64,000 nt of DNA from Pseudomonas sp. BGr12 (GCF_030272895.1 NZ_JALRNF010000014.1:1-64000); one strand, 5' to 3'; shown: positions 53,593 through 63,742, counted from the first letter of the stretch. A program made the numbers and translations. The notes: a model not told the origin generated them from the letters alone.

Positions 53593-54876
53593 TTGTTTCG
53601 TTTATCCGCTGTACGCCTGAGCCACTTTCTGCCATCAGCCTGCCTGCTGGTGTCAGGGCTCGCGGCTGCCTATGTCAGGGACCTCAGCGTCTTCTTCACA
53701 TCGCTGTTCAACGTCCTGCCTACCCTGGTGCTGTTGCTGGGTGGTGCCTACTGCGCTGTTTATCGCAGGCAGCGCGAACTGTTCCTGATGGTCACGGTGT
53801 ATATCGCCTACTTCCTGCTCGATACCCAGACCGATTTCTACCGTGACAATGGCCGTGTCCGCGAAGATGCAGCGGTGGTGTTTCATCTGGTTTGCCTGCT
53901 GTTGCCACTGATGTTCGCGTTGTACGGCGCCTGGCAGGAGCGCACCCACCTGTTCCAGGACATGGTGGCGCGCTTCGCCGTATTGCTGGCCGTGGGCAGT
54001 GTCGCCCTGGGGCTGGAGCAGAGTTTTCCACAGGCGTTGCTGGGCTGGCTGGCAGAGATTCGCTGGCCTTCGCTGCACGGCCAGTGGATGAGCCTGATCC
54101 AGCTGGCTTATCCGGTGTTCCTCATCGCCTTCATCCTGCTGGTGGTGCAGTACCTGCGCCAGCCACGGCCCTTGCATGCCGCGCAGATCATCGGCCTGAT
54201 CGGTATCTTCTGGATGCTGCCCAAGACCTTCATCCTGCCCTTCACCCTGAACATCATGTGCAGCCAGGTGATGCTGATGATCGCCGCGGCGGTTTCCCAC
54301 GAGGCCTACCAGATGGCCTTCCGTGACGAACTGACCGGCTTGCCGGGACGCCGCGCCCTCAACGAGCGCATGCAGCGCCTGGGGCGCAACTATGTGCTGG
54401 CGATGACCGACGTCGATCACTTCAAGAAATTCAACGACACCCATGGCCATGACGTCGGCGACCAGGTGCTGCGCCTGGTGGCGAGCAAACTGTCCAGAGT
54501 GACCGGTGGTGGCCGGGCCTATCGCTACGGTGGCGAGGAGTTCGCCCTGGTGTTCGCCGGCAAGACGGTCGAGGAGTGCCTGCCGCACCTGGAGGCGGTG
54601 CGTGAGGTGATCGCCAACTACAACATCCAGTTGCGCAACCAGGACAGCCGGCCGCTGGACGATCAGCAAGGGCGCCAGCGCCGTGGAGCCTCGGGCGCAT
54701 CCAGTGTGTCGGTGACCATCAGCATCGGGGTGAGCGAGCGCCTGGTCGATCACCGCTCACCCGACGAAGTGCTCAAATCGGCGGACCAGGCCTTGTACAG
54801 CGCCAAGGGCGCGGGGCGTAACTGCGTCATGGCCCATGGGGTCCAGGCCAAGCGTGGAGCGGTACGCATGGCGTGA
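53593..54876 (+). CDS. Membrane diguanylate cyclase
   Basis: 427 residues. About six hydrophobic segments fill residues 10-240, then a GGDEF domain (about 250-415) with the active motif GGEEF at 313-317, so c-di-GMP synthesis is expected. The inhibitory RxxD site that normally ends six residues before the motif is replaced by TGGG. A short Gln/Arg/Ser-rich insert interrupts the domain late (about 355-372). The start codon is TTG with GGAG upstream. It lies between the two fadE genes. Confidence 0.85.
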   Translation: MFRLSAVRLSHFLPSACLLVSGLAAAYVRDLSVFFTSLFNVLPTLVLLLGGAYCAVYRRQRELFLMVTVYIAYFLLDTQTDFYRDNGRVREDAAVVFHLVCLLLPLMFALYGAWQERTHLFQDMVARFAVLLAVGSVALGLEQSFPQALLGWLAEIRWPSLHGQWMSLIQLAYPVFLIAFILLVVQYLRQPRPLHAAQIIGLIGIFWMLPKTFILPFTLNIMCSQVMLMIAAAVSHEAYQMAFRDELTGLPGRRALNERMQRLGRNYVLAMTDVDHFKKFNDTHGHDVGDQVLRLVASKLSRVTGGGRAYRYGGEEFALVFAGKTVEECLPHLEAVREVIANYNIQLRNQDSRPLDDQQGRQRRGASGASSVSVTISIGVSERLVDHRSPDEVLKSADQALYSAKGAGRNCVMAHGVQAKRGAVRMA

Positions 54877-54999
54877 CCAAAACTGACTATGCGGTCGCTA
54901 GATGACCCTATGTCTCGCAAAAGTTGTTCGGTTACACTGCCTGCATAACAGTGAAACGGTCCTGCGGGGCCGTCCCCGACTCAAGTGTGAGAGGTTGCC

Positions 55000-56778
55000 A
55001 TGGCTGACTATAAAGCGCCCCTGCGCGATATGCGCTTCGTCCTCAATGAAGTCTTCGAAGTGGCCAGGCTCTGGGCGCAATTGCCCGGGCTGGCCGAAGC
55101 CGTCGACGAAGAGACCGCCCTGGCGGTGCTGGAGGAGGCCGGCAAGGTCACTGGCAAGAGCATCGCGCCGCTCAGCCGCAGCGGCGACGAAGAAGGCTGC
55201 CACTGGGACAACGGCGTCGTGCGCACTCCGGCGGGTTTCATCGACGCCTACAAGACCTACGCCGAAGGCGGCTGGGTAGGCGTGGGTGGCGATCCGGCCT
55301 ATGGCGGCATGGGTATGCCCAAGGTGATCTCGGCCCAGGTCGAGGAAATGGTCAACTCCTCGAGCCTGGCCTTCGGCCTGTACCCGATGCTGACCGCCGG
55401 CGCCTGCCTGTCGATCAACGCCCATGCCAGCGACGAGCTCAAGGACAAATACCTGCCGAACATGTACGCCGGAACCTGGGCCGGTTCCATGTGCCTGACC
55501 GAACCTCACGCCGGTACGGACCTGGGGATCATCCGCACCCGCGCCGAGCCGCAGGCCGACGGCAGCTACAAGGTCAGCGGCACCAAGATCTTCATCACCG
55601 GTGGCGAACACGACCTGACCGAAAACATCATCCACCTGGTGCTGGCCAAGCTGCCGGACGCACCGGCCGGGCCGAAAGGCATTTCCCTGTTCCTGGTGCC
55701 CAAGTTCCTGGTCAACGCCGACGGCAGCCTGGGGGCGCGCAACCCGGCCAACTGTGGCTCGATCGAGCACAAGATGGGCATCCAGGCGTCGGCCACCTGC
55801 GTCATGAACTTCGATGACGCCGTGGGCTACCTGGTCGGCGAGCCGAACAAGGGCCTGGCGGCGATGTTCACCATGATGAACTACGAGCGACTGGGTGTAG
55901 GTATCCAGGGCCTGGCCACGGCCGAGCGCTCCTACCAGAACGCCGTCGAATACGCCCGTGACCGCCTGCAGAGCCGTGCGCCGACCGGCCCGCAGGCCAA
56001 GGACAAGGTCGCCGACCCGATCATCGTCCACCCGGACGTGCGTCGCATGCTGCTGACCATGAAGGCGCTGAACGAGGGCGGCCGGGCCTTCTCCACCTAC
56101 GTGGCGATGCAACTGGACACCGCCAAGTTCAGCGAAGATGCTACCACTCGCAAGCGTGCCGACGACCTGGTGGCGTTGCTGACGCCAGTGTCCAAGGCAT
56201 TCCTCACCGACCTGGGCCTGGAGTCGACGGTCCATGGCCAGCAAGTATTCGGTGGCCATGGCTACATTCGCGAGTGGGGCCAGGAGCAACTGGTGCGTGA
56301 TGTGCGCATTACCCAGATCTACGAGGGTACCAACGGCATCCAGGCCCTGGACCTGATGGGGCGCAAGGTGGTGGGCAGCGGTGGCGCACTGTACAAACTG
56401 TTCGCCGACGAGATCCGCCAGTTCACCGCCAGCGCCGGCACTGAGCTGGACGAGTTCATCAAACCGCTGAATGCCGCCCTAGACAACCTCGACGAGCTGA
56501 CGGCCTGGGTCCTGGACCGGACCAAGAGCAATCCGAATGAAATTGGCGCCGCCTCGGTGGAATACCTGCAGGCATTCGGCTATACCGCATATGCCTACAT
56601 GTGGGCGCTGATGGCACGCACGGCACTGGCCAAGCAGGGCGAAGACGATTTCTACGCCAGCAAGCTGGGCACTGCGCGCTTCTACTTTGCCCGCCTGCTG
56701 CCACGTATCCACTCGCTCAGCGCCTCGGTGAAGGCCGGTAGCGAATCGCTGTACCTGCTCGATGCGGCGCAGTTTTGA
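55000..56778 (+). CDS. fadE2: Acyl-CoA dehydrogenase (FadE2 type)
   Basis: 592-residue paralogue of fadE1; both start with [13 protein letters not shown]. Catalytic Glu442 (IYEGTNGIQALDL) and the motifs MCLTEPHAGTDLGI and [15 protein letters not shown] are present. Corresponds to the PA0508-type enzyme. Unlike fadE1 no clear PsrA site is seen upstream. The stop codon lies only 15 bases before the GacA site of rsmY. Confidence 0.9.
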   Translation: MADYKAPLRDMRFVLNEVFEVARLWAQLPGLAEAVDEETALAVLEEAGKVTGKSIAPLSRSGDEEGCHWDNGVVRTPAGFIDAYKTYAEGGWVGVGGDPAYGGMGMPKVISAQVEEMVNSSSLAFGLYPMLTAGACLSINAHASDELKDKYLPNMYAGTWAGSMCLTEPHAGTDLGIIRTRAEPQADGSYKVSGTKIFITGGEHDLTENIIHLVLAKLPDAPAGPKGISLFLVPKFLVNADGSLGARNPANCGSIEHKMGIQASATCVMNFDDAVGYLVGEPNKGLAAMFTMMNYERLGVGIQGLATAERSYQNAVEYARDRLQSRAPTGPQAKDKVADPIIVHPDVRRMLLTMKALNEGGRAFSTYVAMQLDTAKFSEDATTRKRADDLVALLTPVSKAFLTDLGLESTVHGQQVFGGHGYIREWGQEQLVRDVRITQIYEGTNGIQALDLMGRKVVGSGGALYKLFADEIRQFTASAGTELDEFIKPLNAALDNLDELTAWVLDRTKSNPNEIGAASVEYLQAFGYTAYAYMWALMARTALAKQGEDDFYASKLGTARFYFARLLPRIHSLSASVKAGSESLYLLDAAQF

Positions 56779-56792
56779 TGGCGTGGCGCGCT

Positions 56793-56810
56793 TGTAAGCA
56801 TTCTCTTACA
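56793..56810 (+). promoter_or_regulatory. GacA upstream activating sequence of rsmY
   Basis: TGTAAG-CATTCT-CTTACA, matching TGTAAGNNATNNCTTACA at all fixed arm positions. A -10-like TAATCT is at 56856-56861, placing the start near 56868. The long distance between the site and start is typical for rsmY. Confidence 0.88.
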
Positions 56811-56867
56811 TGACGTGGTGACTTTTCGCCTCTATCGGAAGATTGGATCCACAGCTAATCTTCTCAC

Positions 56868-56992
56868 ATGGACGTAGCGCAGGAAGCGCAATGTACAGAA
56901 CATGGACACGAAGGATTCCTGCCAGGACGGCGGGGCGAAATGGATGTCAGGGAAACAGTCTGCAAAGCCCCGCCTAGGCGGGGTTTTCTTTT
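56868..56992 (+). ncRNA. rsmY: Regulatory RNA RsmY
   Basis: Small RNA that binds and removes RsmA/CsrA-type repressors, switched on by GacS/GacA. About 125 bases with seven GGA motifs (56870, 56882, 56904, 56913, 56925, 56942, 56951); the second lies in the loop of a GCGC-AGGAA-GCGC hairpin, the typical CsrA target. It ends with the terminator CCCCGCC-TA-GGCGGGG and TTTTCTTTT. The locus between fadE2 and a LysR gene agrees with P. putida. The 5' end is estimated from the -10. Confidence 0.92.
56968..56992. terminator. Terminator of rsmY
   Basis: Perfect palindrome CCCCGCCTAGGCGGGG then TTTTCTTTT. It lies 17 bases beyond the stop of the opposing LysR gene and could also serve that gene, though the minus-strand T-tract is only CTTTG. 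Confidence 0.9.
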
Positions 56993-57008
56993 GCCTGAAG
57001 AAAAGTTT

Positions 57009-57932
57009 TCAGCCCAGCACATCCAAAGGTGAAACACCCATCTGCCGCGGATCGGCTTCCTCTTCCAGCAGCGTGCGCAGCAACTCGACCGAGGCTTGCT
57101 GGCGTTGTGCGTCGCGAAACACCAGGCCGATCTTCAGCGGCACCCGCGGTTCGCTCAGAGGCTTCCACAGCAGTTCCTGATCGTCTTCGACCACTTCCTT
57201 GGCCCGGCCCGGCAGCACCGTTGCCAGCGAGGTATGCGCCAGGCTGTCGAGAATCCCGCCCATGTTGTTCATTTCGGCCTGCACCTGCGGACGTCGGCCG
57301 AGGTTGGCCAGTTGCGTCTGCCAGATCTGCCGTACCTGGAACTCTTCGCCGAGTAGCAGCATGGGCAGCTCCGCGGCCTGCTTGAGCGAAACCTTCTTGA
57401 ATTCGCGCAGTGGATGCGTGTTGGGGATGACCAGTTGCAGTTCATCTTCGTACAGCATCAGGCCATGCAACCCTGGCTGGCGCGGCGGCAGGTAACTGAT
57501 GCCAATGTCCAGGCTGCCATTGAGCAGGCGCCGCTCGATCTCCAGCCCCGACAGCTCATAGATCTGCACCACCAGGTGCGGTTGGGCCTTGCGCACCCGG
57601 TCGAGCAATTGCGGCACCAGGCTCGGGCGCACGGTCTGCAGGACGCCGATGGCCAGGGTGCGCAGTGCCTGGCCCTTGAAGTTGCGCAGGGCCTCGCGGG
57701 CCCGCTGCAGGCCGTCGAGCAGGGGCAGGGCGTGGTTGTACAGGGTATGCGCTGCCAGGGTCGGCAACAGGCGCTTGTTGCCCCGTTCGAACAGGCTGAC
57801 ATCGAGGCTGTGTTCGAGCTGGCGGATCTGTTGCGACAGTGCCGGTTGCGACAACGACAGGCGCTCGGCGGCCCGGCCTACATGGCCTTCTTCATAGACC
57901 GCGACGAAATAACGCAGTTGGCGAAAATCCAT
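57009..57932 (-). CDS. LysR family transcriptional regulator
   Basis: 307 residues with the N-terminal winged helix (RQLRYFVAVYEEGHVGRAAERLSLSQPALSQQIRQLE) and a periplasmic-binding-like effector domain, of the CynR/CbbR-like group. Divergent from the class III aminotransferase gene with a 158-base gap, so that gene is a likely target. Effector unknown. Confidence 0.88.
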   Translation of the reverse strand: MDFRQLRYFVAVYEEGHVGRAAERLSLSQPALSQQIRQLEHSLDVSLFERGNKRLLPTLAAHTLYNHALPLLDGLQRAREALRNFKGQALRTLAIGVLQTVRPSLVPQLLDRVRKAQPHLVVQIYELSGLEIERRLLNGSLDIGISYLPPRQPGLHGLMLYEDELQLVIPNTHPLREFKKVSLKQAAELPMLLLGEEFQVRQIWQTQLANLGRRPQVQAEMNNMGGILDSLAHTSLATVLPGRAKEVVEDDQELLWKPLSEPRVPLKIGLVFRDAQRQQASVELLRTLLEEEADPRQMGVSPLDVLG

Positions 57933-58090
57933 AAGAAATACTTATCAAAAATGCTCGAAAAACCAAATGGCCGTTGACCGCCAATACGCCTAGTCTATCC
58001 CGTATTCATAAGGCTTGCAGAGCCACAAGGCGGGATGAGCAGCGTGTATCAGGATGTTGTTTACATAGGCATGGCAAAAGGGTTGAAAAC

Positions 58091-59371
58091 ATGAATCTGT
58101 TCAGTTTTCGACGTCCTGCGCCCGTCGTGGCCGAGCGCGAGCCTGTGCCGGTTGCCGCAACGTCCAATGATGCGTTGTCGCGCGATTGCCTGATGCCCGC
58201 TAGCGAACGTGCGCCGCAGGTGTTCGTCCGCGGCCAGGGCTCCTGGTTGTGGGACAGCGAAGGCCATGCCTACCTCGACTTCACCCAGGGCTGTGCGGTC
58301 AACAGCCTCGGCCATAGCCCCAGCGTGCTGGTCAAGGCACTGGGCAGCCAGGCCCAGGCATTGATCAATCCAGGCGCCGGCTTCCATAGCCGTGGCCTGC
58401 TGACGCTGGTCAACCTTCTGTGCCAGAGCACCGGCAGCGACCAGGCCTACTTGCTCAACAGCGGCGCCGAGGCCTGTGAAGGCGCCATCAAGCTGGCACG
58501 CAAATGGGGCCAGCTGCATCGTAACGGCGCCTACCACATCATCACCGCCAGCCAGAGCTGCCACGGGCGCAGCCTGGGTGCGCTGTCGGCTTCCGATCCG
58601 TCGCCGTGCAACCGCTGCGAACCGGGCCTGCCAGGTTTCAGCAAGGTGCCGTTCAACGACCTGGAGGCGCTGCACGCCGCTGTCGATTCGCGCACCGTGG
58701 CGATCATGCTCGAACCTATCCAGGGCGAGGCCGGGGTGATTCCGGCAACGGCCGACTACCTCAAGGGTGTCGAGCGCCTGTGCCGCGAGCTGGGCATCCT
58801 GCTGATCCTCGACGAGGTGCAGACCGGTGTTGGCCGCTGTGGCGCCTTGCTTGCCGAGCAGACCTACGGCGTGCGCGCCGACATCATCACCCTGGGCAAG
58901 GGCCTGGGTGGCGGCGTACCGCTGGCGGCCTTGCTGGCCCGTGGCAGTGCCTGTTGCGCCGAGGCCGGTGAGCTTGAAGGCAGCCATCATGGCAATGCGC
59001 TGATGAGCGCGGCCGGTCTTGCGGTACTGGAGACCGTACTGGAACCCGGCTTTTTCGAGCAGGTCGAGGATGCCGGCCGGCACATGCGTGATGGCCTGAG
59101 CCGCCTGGCCGGTCGCTATGGCCAGCGCGAAGTCCGCGGCCAGGGGCTGCTCTGGGCGCTGCAACTGGGTGAGGAGATTGCCGCCGAGCTGGTCGAGGCG
59201 GCCCTGCACGAAGGGTTGCTGCTCAACGCCCCGCAGCCCGATGTGCTGCGTTTCTCGCCGGCCCTGACCGTGAGCAAGGGCAACATCGACGAAATGCTCC
59301 TGCGTCTGGCCCGGGCCTTCGCCCGCGTGCATTCGGCGCAACAGCACCAGCGGCGTGAAGCCACGGCCTGA
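58091..59371 (+). CDS. Class III PLP-dependent aminotransferase (acetylornithine aminotransferase-like)
   Basis: 426 residues of the ArgD/GabT family. PLP Lys270 in ITLGKGLGGGVPLA; LDEVQTGVGR and LNSGAEACEGAIKLARKW are the cofactor-site motifs. Many Pseudomonas annotations name this gene acetylornithine aminotransferase 2, but the substrate is unproven. I start at MNLFSFRRPAP, after AAAAGGG; the open frame upstream is in the promoter. Confidence 0.85.
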   Translation: MNLFSFRRPAPVVAEREPVPVAATSNDALSRDCLMPASERAPQVFVRGQGSWLWDSEGHAYLDFTQGCAVNSLGHSPSVLVKALGSQAQALINPGAGFHSRGLLTLVNLLCQSTGSDQAYLLNSGAEACEGAIKLARKWGQLHRNGAYHIITASQSCHGRSLGALSASDPSPCNRCEPGLPGFSKVPFNDLEALHAAVDSRTVAIMLEPIQGEAGVIPATADYLKGVERLCRELGILLILDEVQTGVGRCGALLAEQTYGVRADIITLGKGLGGGVPLAALLARGSACCAEAGELEGSHHGNALMSAAGLAVLETVLEPGFFEQVEDAGRHMRDGLSRLAGRYGQREVRGQGLLWALQLGEEIAAELVEAALHEGLLLNAPQPDVLRFSPALTVSKGNIDEMLLRLARAFARVHSAQQHQRREATA

Positions 59372-59418
59372 TCGCCTGTACTGAAGAATTCTACGAACCG
59401 TCTCGCGTTCCTGCGCAT

Positions 59419-59457
59419 CGCCCCGGGCCTGCAGTTTTTGGCTTGGGGCGTTTTTTT
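59419..59457 (+). terminator. Intrinsic terminator of the aminotransferase gene
   Basis: CGCCCC (59419-59424) pairs with GGGGCG (59445-59450) across a long loop that can form an inner GCC/GGC stem, followed by seven T. Confidence 0.85.
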
Positions 59458-59531
59458 GTCTGCGCTTTGCCGGTTGAACCCTGATGCAGCGCTACAGTCA
59501 GTTCTAGAACATCACTGAAGGGAGCTGCGCC

Positions 59532-59690
59532 ATGGACTTTATCCGCATCATCATCGCCATTCTCCTGCCGCCGCTGGGCGTGTTCCTGCAGGTCGGCTTC
59601 GGTGGCGCCTTCTGGCTGAATATCCTGCTGACCCTGCTGGGCTACATCCCGGGCATCGTGCATGCGGTGTACATCATCGCCAAGCGGTAA
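59532..59690 (+). CDS. Pmp3/YqaE family membrane peptide
   Basis: 52 residues with two hydrophobic helices: MDFIRIIIAILLPPLGVFLQ, then FWLNILLTLLGYIPGIVHAV, ending YIIAKR. The pattern LLPPLGVFLQVG...NILLTLLGYIPGIVHAVYI is the Pmp3/UPF0057 signature. These peptides sit in the membrane and are often stress-induced. GGGAGC precedes the ATG. It lies alone between an intrinsic terminator and a REP pair. Confidence 0.92.
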   Translation: MDFIRIIIAILLPPLGVFLQVGFGGAFWLNILLTLLGYIPGIVHAVYIIAKR

Positions 59691-59711
59691 GGCATGGCCA
59701 GATTGCAATCG

Positions 59712-59774
59712 GTGGGAGCGGGCTTGCCCCGCGATCGATCGTTCTGGCGCATCGCGGGGTAAGCCCGCTCCTAC
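59712..59774. repeat. REP pair, inverted, overlapping a stop codon
   Basis: Units at 59712-59735 and 59751-59774 (one base differs: GGGGTAAGCC). The second unit supplies the TAG stop (59771-59773) of the leftward peptidase gene. Confidence 0.92.
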
Positions 59775-61609
59775 CCTGTGGCCAACACCTGGCGGTAGAA
59801 CTTCCACTCTTCCTCCAGGGCATGGGCCAGGTTGGCCGCGGTGCGAAACCCGTGGCGCTCGGAAGGGTAGAAATAGCCTTCGGCCCTGATGCCATTGGCC
59901 TTGAGCGCGGCGAGCATCGAGCGGGTCTGCTCGGGGACCACCACCGCGTCCAGTTCGCCCTGGAAGAAGATCACCGGCACCTTGATCTGTGCGGCATGCA
60001 GCAACGGGGTGCGCTGGCGGTAGCGTTCGGCATCGGCCAGCGGGTCGCCGATCAGCCAGTCCAGGTAGTCACCTTCGAACTTGTGCGTGGCCCGGGCCAA
60101 TGCCTGGGGATCGCTGACGCCATACAGGCTGGCGCCGGCGCGAAACACATCGTGAAAGGCCAGGGCGCACAGCGTGGTGTAGCCACCGGCACTACCGCCA
60201 CGGATAAAGGCCTGGTCCGGGTCGATCAACCCACGCCCGGCCAGGTGGCTGACCACCGCGCAGGCATCCTCGACATCGATCTCACCCCAGCGCAGGTGCA
60301 GGGCCTGGCGATAGGCCCGGCCATAACCGCTGCTGCCGCGGTAGTTGAGGTCGGCCACGGCAAAGCCGCGCTGGGTCCAGTACTGGATGCGCGGATCCAG
60401 CGCCGGGTAGCAGGCCGAGGTCGGGCCGCCGTGGATGAAGACGATCAAGGGCGGGCGTTTGGCCCCGTTCATGGCCGGGTAGAAGAAGCCATGGGCGACG
60501 CCTTCGCCACTGGGGTAGCGCAACGGCCGTGGTCGGCTGATCCGCTCGGCCGGCAAGGGCGGCACGCCGCCCGCCAGTACCGTGACCGCGTGATCGCGGC
60601 GGTTGATGGCGATCACTGCAGGCGGCCGTGTCGCCGACGCGGCGATGGCATAGAGGTGCTCCTGGTCGAGGTCCAGGCAGCGTAGGCGGCTGTAGTCGAT
60701 GTCGACCTGCTGGAGCGAGCCGTCGGCATCGTGCAGGCCCAGGCGGCTGAAACCGTCTTCGAACCAGGTGGCCAGGTACTGCTGTTCGCCCAGCGCCAGC
60801 CAGGTGCTGGCGCCCAGTTGCCAGGGGGCTGCGGCATGGTCGGCAAGGGCGGCGGGCAGCGCAGCCCAGCCTCGGTCCGTTTCACCCCAGGGTTGCCAGA
60901 AGCCCTCGCAGTCGGACAGGCAGTACAGCCGCCCAGCGGCATCGAAGCGTGGCTGCTGCAGGGATTGCGCCGGACCCTCGCCGCCGGCGATGCAGCGCGG
61001 CGCACCGAAGCGGCCGTCTGCCAGCCGTTCGCGACAGAGCAGGCGGGTGGCGGTCCAGGGCTGCTCGGGGCGACTCCATTCGATCCAGGCCAGGCGTGCG
61101 CCATCGGCGCTCAGGGTCGGCGAGGCGTAGAAGTCGGCGCCTTCGGCCAGCACTTCTCGCTGCTGCGCACTGATCGCGACCAGGCGATGTTCGACCTGCT
61201 CGGCGCCGTGGCTTTCTTCTACGGCCAGCACCTCGCCGTTGGCCCAGCGCAGGTCACCATAGCGCCGTTCGCCCTGGGTCAATGCCTGGGGCGCGCTGCC
61301 GTTCAGGGCTTGGGCATAGAGCTGCTGGTCGGCCTCGTTGACGAACACCAGGCCATCATCGCTCAGGCAAAAACTGCCGCCGCCGTATTCGTAGACCCGG
61401 CTGCGCACGCTGAAGCCATCGGGCGTCAGGCAGCGGGCCTGGCCATCACGCCAGTGCCAGATCCGGCAGGCGCCGTCGCGCGGGCGGAATTCGTTCCAGA
61501 ACAGACCCTGTGGGCCAACCCGCAGTTCGGCGAAATCGGTGCCGGCGGCCACCGCCTGCTCGGCACTGAAGCGCTCAGCCGCGGGCGATGACACGAGAAT
61601 TTCGCTCAT
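59771..61609 (-). CDS. S9-family prolyl-oligopeptidase-like protein of the pqq operon
   Basis: 612 residues: an N-terminal beta-propeller-like part (about 20-340) and a C-terminal alpha/beta hydrolase. The nucleophile is Ser473 in [11 protein letters not shown]; the acid and His are likely in [13 protein letters not shown] and [11 protein letters not shown]. In P. aeruginosa the gene in this place was named pqqH; its role in PQQ formation is unproven. It overlaps pqqE by 35 bases. Its stop codon lies inside a REP. Confidence 0.82.
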   Translation of the reverse strand: MSEILVSSPAAERFSAEQAVAAGTDFAELRVGPQGLFWNEFRPRDGACRIWHWRDGQARCLTPDGFSVRSRVYEYGGGSFCLSDDGLVFVNEADQQLYAQALNGSAPQALTQGERRYGDLRWANGEVLAVEESHGAEQVEHRLVAISAQQREVLAEGADFYASPTLSADGARLAWIEWSRPEQPWTATRLLCRERLADGRFGAPRCIAGGEGPAQSLQQPRFDAAGRLYCLSDCEGFWQPWGETDRGWAALPAALADHAAAPWQLGASTWLALGEQQYLATWFEDGFSRLGLHDADGSLQQVDIDYSRLRCLDLDQEHLYAIAASATRPPAVIAINRRDHAVTVLAGGVPPLPAERISRPRPLRYPSGEGVAHGFFYPAMNGAKRPPLIVFIHGGPTSACYPALDPRIQYWTQRGFAVADLNYRGSSGYGRAYRQALHLRWGEIDVEDACAVVSHLAGRGLIDPDQAFIRGGSAGGYTTLCALAFHDVFRAGASLYGVSDPQALARATHKFEGDYLDWLIGDPLADAERYRQRTPLLHAAQIKVPVIFFQGELDAVVVPEQTRSMLAALKANGIRAEGYFYPSERHGFRTAANLAHALEEEWKFYRQVLATG

Positions 61610-62735
61610 TGCGGAAGGTCAGTTGATCGATGTTCAAGCGGGCGTGCTCGGCCTCTTCGCGCGCCTTGAGAATGATGCCGTGCTCGGCGGACTTGGCGCA
61701 CACCGGATCGGCGTTGCTGGCGTCGCCGGTGAGCATGAAGGCCTGGCAGCGACAGCCGCCGAAGTCCTTCTCCTTTTCGTCGCAGGAGCGACACGGCTCG
61801 GGCATCCATTCATAGCCGCGATAGCGGTTGAAGCCGAACGAGTCGTACCAGATGTGCTGCATGCTGTGCTCGCGCACATTGGGGAACTGCACCGGCAGCT
61901 GGCGCGCGCCATGGCACGGCAACGCGGTGCCATCCGGGGTGACGGTGAGGAACACGCTGCCCCAGCCGTTCATGCAGGCCTTGGGACGTTCTTCGTAGTA
62001 GTCGGGGGTGACGAAGATCAGCTTGCAGGGGTTGCCTGCCGCCGCCAGTTTTTCCCGGTATTGGTTGGTGATGCGCTCGGCGCGCTCCAGCTGTGCGCGG
62101 GTCGGCAGCAGGCCGAGGCGGTTCAGGTGCGCCCAGCCGTAGAACTGACAGGTGGCCAGTTCGACGAAGTCGGCTTCCAGGGCGATGCACAGCTCGATGA
62201 TGCGGTCGATCTTGTCGATGTTGTGCCGATGGGTAACGAAGTTCAGCACCATGGGATAGCCGTGGGCCTTGACCGCCCGGGCCATCTCCAGCTTCTGCGC
62301 GAAGGCCTTTTTCGACCCGGCCAGCAGGTTGTTGACCTGCTCGTCGCTGGCCTGGAAGCTGATCTGGATGTGGTCCAGGCCGGCTTGCTTGAACGCCGCG
62401 ATTTTCTGCTCGGTCAGGCCGATGCCCGAGGTGATCAGGTTGGTGTAGTAGCCCAGGCGACGGCCTTCACCGATGAGCTCGGCAAGGTCCTGGCGCACCA
62501 GTGGTTCGCCGCCGGAAAAACCCAGCTGCGCGGCGCCCATCTCACGGGCCTCGGCCATCACCCGGAACCAGTCGGCGGTGCTCAACTCCTGCCCTTGCGC
62601 GGCGAAATCCAGCGGGTTGGAACAGTACGGGCACTGCAGCGGGCAGCGGTAGGTCAGCTCGGCGAGCAGCCACAGCGGCAGGCCGACTTCCGGCGTTGCC
62701 GGCACCTTACTTGAGTGTGATCCAGTGTTCGGCAC
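61575..62735 (-). CDS. pqqE: PqqA peptide cyclase
   Basis: Radical-SAM enzyme that links Glu and Tyr of the PqqA peptide, with PqqD as peptide chaperone. 386 residues. The SAM cluster site is Cys31, Cys35 and Cys38 (CPLQCPYC); the C-terminal SPASM cysteines are visible ([29 protein letters not shown]). It overlaps pqqD by 29 bases. The first about 15 residues are not conserved, so a later start is possible. Confidence 0.95.
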   Translation of the reverse strand: MPNTGSHSSKVPATPEVGLPLWLLAELTYRCPLQCPYCSNPLDFAAQGQELSTADWFRVMAEAREMGAAQLGFSGGEPLVRQDLAELIGEGRRLGYYTNLITSGIGLTEQKIAAFKQAGLDHIQISFQASDEQVNNLLAGSKKAFAQKLEMARAVKAHGYPMVLNFVTHRHNIDKIDRIIELCIALEADFVELATCQFYGWAHLNRLGLLPTRAQLERAERITNQYREKLAAAGNPCKLIFVTPDYYEERPKACMNGWGSVFLTVTPDGTALPCHGARQLPVQFPNVREHSMQHIWYDSFGFNRYRGYEWMPEPCRSCDEKEKDFGGCRCQAFMLTGDASNADPVCAKSAEHGIILKAREEAEHARLNIDQLTFRNERNSRVIARG

Positions 62736-62982
62736 GGGCCACCTCCATGAACTGCACGATGTCGTCAGCGAGCTCGGCTACGTCGGGGAACTGCTTGTCC
62801 AGCTCGGCAATGATCGCCGCGACATTGCGCTGGCCGTCGATCAGCCCGCCGATCAGCGCCGCGCTTTCGTTGAGCTTGATCATGCCCTCGGGGTACAGCA
62901 GTACATGGGCCTTTTGCGCCGGCTCGTACTGGAAGCGGTAGCCCGGGCGCCAGGCCGGGACCTGTTCGCGATTGAAACTCAT
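62707..62982 (-). CDS. pqqD: PQQ biosynthesis peptide chaperone
   Basis: 91 residues of the PqqD winged-helix-like family, which presents PqqA to PqqE. Conserved ALLYPEG-like segment ([13 protein letters not shown]) and [16 protein letters not shown] are present. It begins on the pqqC stop (ATGA overlap) and ends inside pqqE. Confidence 0.95.
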   Translation of the reverse strand: MSFNREQVPAWRPGYRFQYEPAQKAHVLLYPEGMIKLNESAALIGGLIDGQRNVAAIIAELDKQFPDVAELADDIVQFMEVARAEHWITLK

Positions 62983-63734
62983 AGGGCGATTCCTTTGTGC
63001 CAGACCCGTTCGCTGGTGACACTGTGATAGGGCGGACGGTTCAGTTCGTAGGCCATGCTCATGGCGTCGAGCATGCTCCAGAGAATGTCCAGCTTGAACT
63101 GCAGGATCTCCAGCATGCGCTGCTGGCCCTCAACTGTAGTGTAGTGCTGCAGGGTGATTGCCAGCCCATGCTCGACATCGCGCCGGGCCTGGCCCAGGCG
63201 GGTGCGGAAGTATTGATAGCCGGCCGGGTCGATCCAGGGATAGTGCTGCGGCCAGCTGTCCAGGCGCGACTGGTGGATCTGCGGGGCGAACAGTTCGGTC
63301 AGCGAACTGCTGGCCGCTTCCTGCCAGCTGGCGCGGCGGGCGAAGTTGACGTAGGCATCGACGGCAAAGCGCACGCCGGGCAGCACCAGTTCCTGGGAGC
63401 GCAACTGGTCCGGGTCCAGGCCGACCGCCTGGCCCAGGCGCAGCCAGGCCTCGATGCCACCGTCTTCGCCGGGTGCACCGTCATGATCGAGCAGGCGCTG
63501 AATCCACTCGCGACGAATCTCACGGTCCGGGCAGTTGGCCAGGATCGCGGCATCCTTGAGCGGAATGTTCACCTGGTAGTAGAAGCGGTTGGCGACCCAG
63601 CCCTGGATCTGCTCGCGGCTGGCGCGGCCTTCATACATCGCCACATGGTAGGGGTGATGGATGTGGTAGTAGGCGCCCTTGGCACGCAGGGCCTGTTCGA
63701 ATTCGGCGGGGGACAGTGCTTTGGCGTCGCTCAT
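62979..63734 (-). CDS. pqqC: Pyrroloquinoline-quinone synthase
   Basis: Cofactor-free oxidase that does the last ring closure and oxidation to PQQ. 251 residues, normal size. The family segments [18 protein letters not shown] and [19 protein letters not shown] are present. It lies eight bases after pqqB. Confidence 0.96.
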   Translation of the reverse strand: MSDAKALSPAEFEQALRAKGAYYHIHHPYHVAMYEGRASREQIQGWVANRFYYQVNIPLKDAAILANCPDREIRREWIQRLLDHDGAPGEDGGIEAWLRLGQAVGLDPDQLRSQELVLPGVRFAVDAYVNFARRASWQEAASSSLTELFAPQIHQSRLDSWPQHYPWIDPAGYQYFRTRLGQARRDVEHGLAITLQHYTTVEGQQRMLEILQFKLDILWSMLDAMSMAYELNRPPYHSVTSERVWHKGIAL

Positions 63735-63742
63735 GTCGGCTC

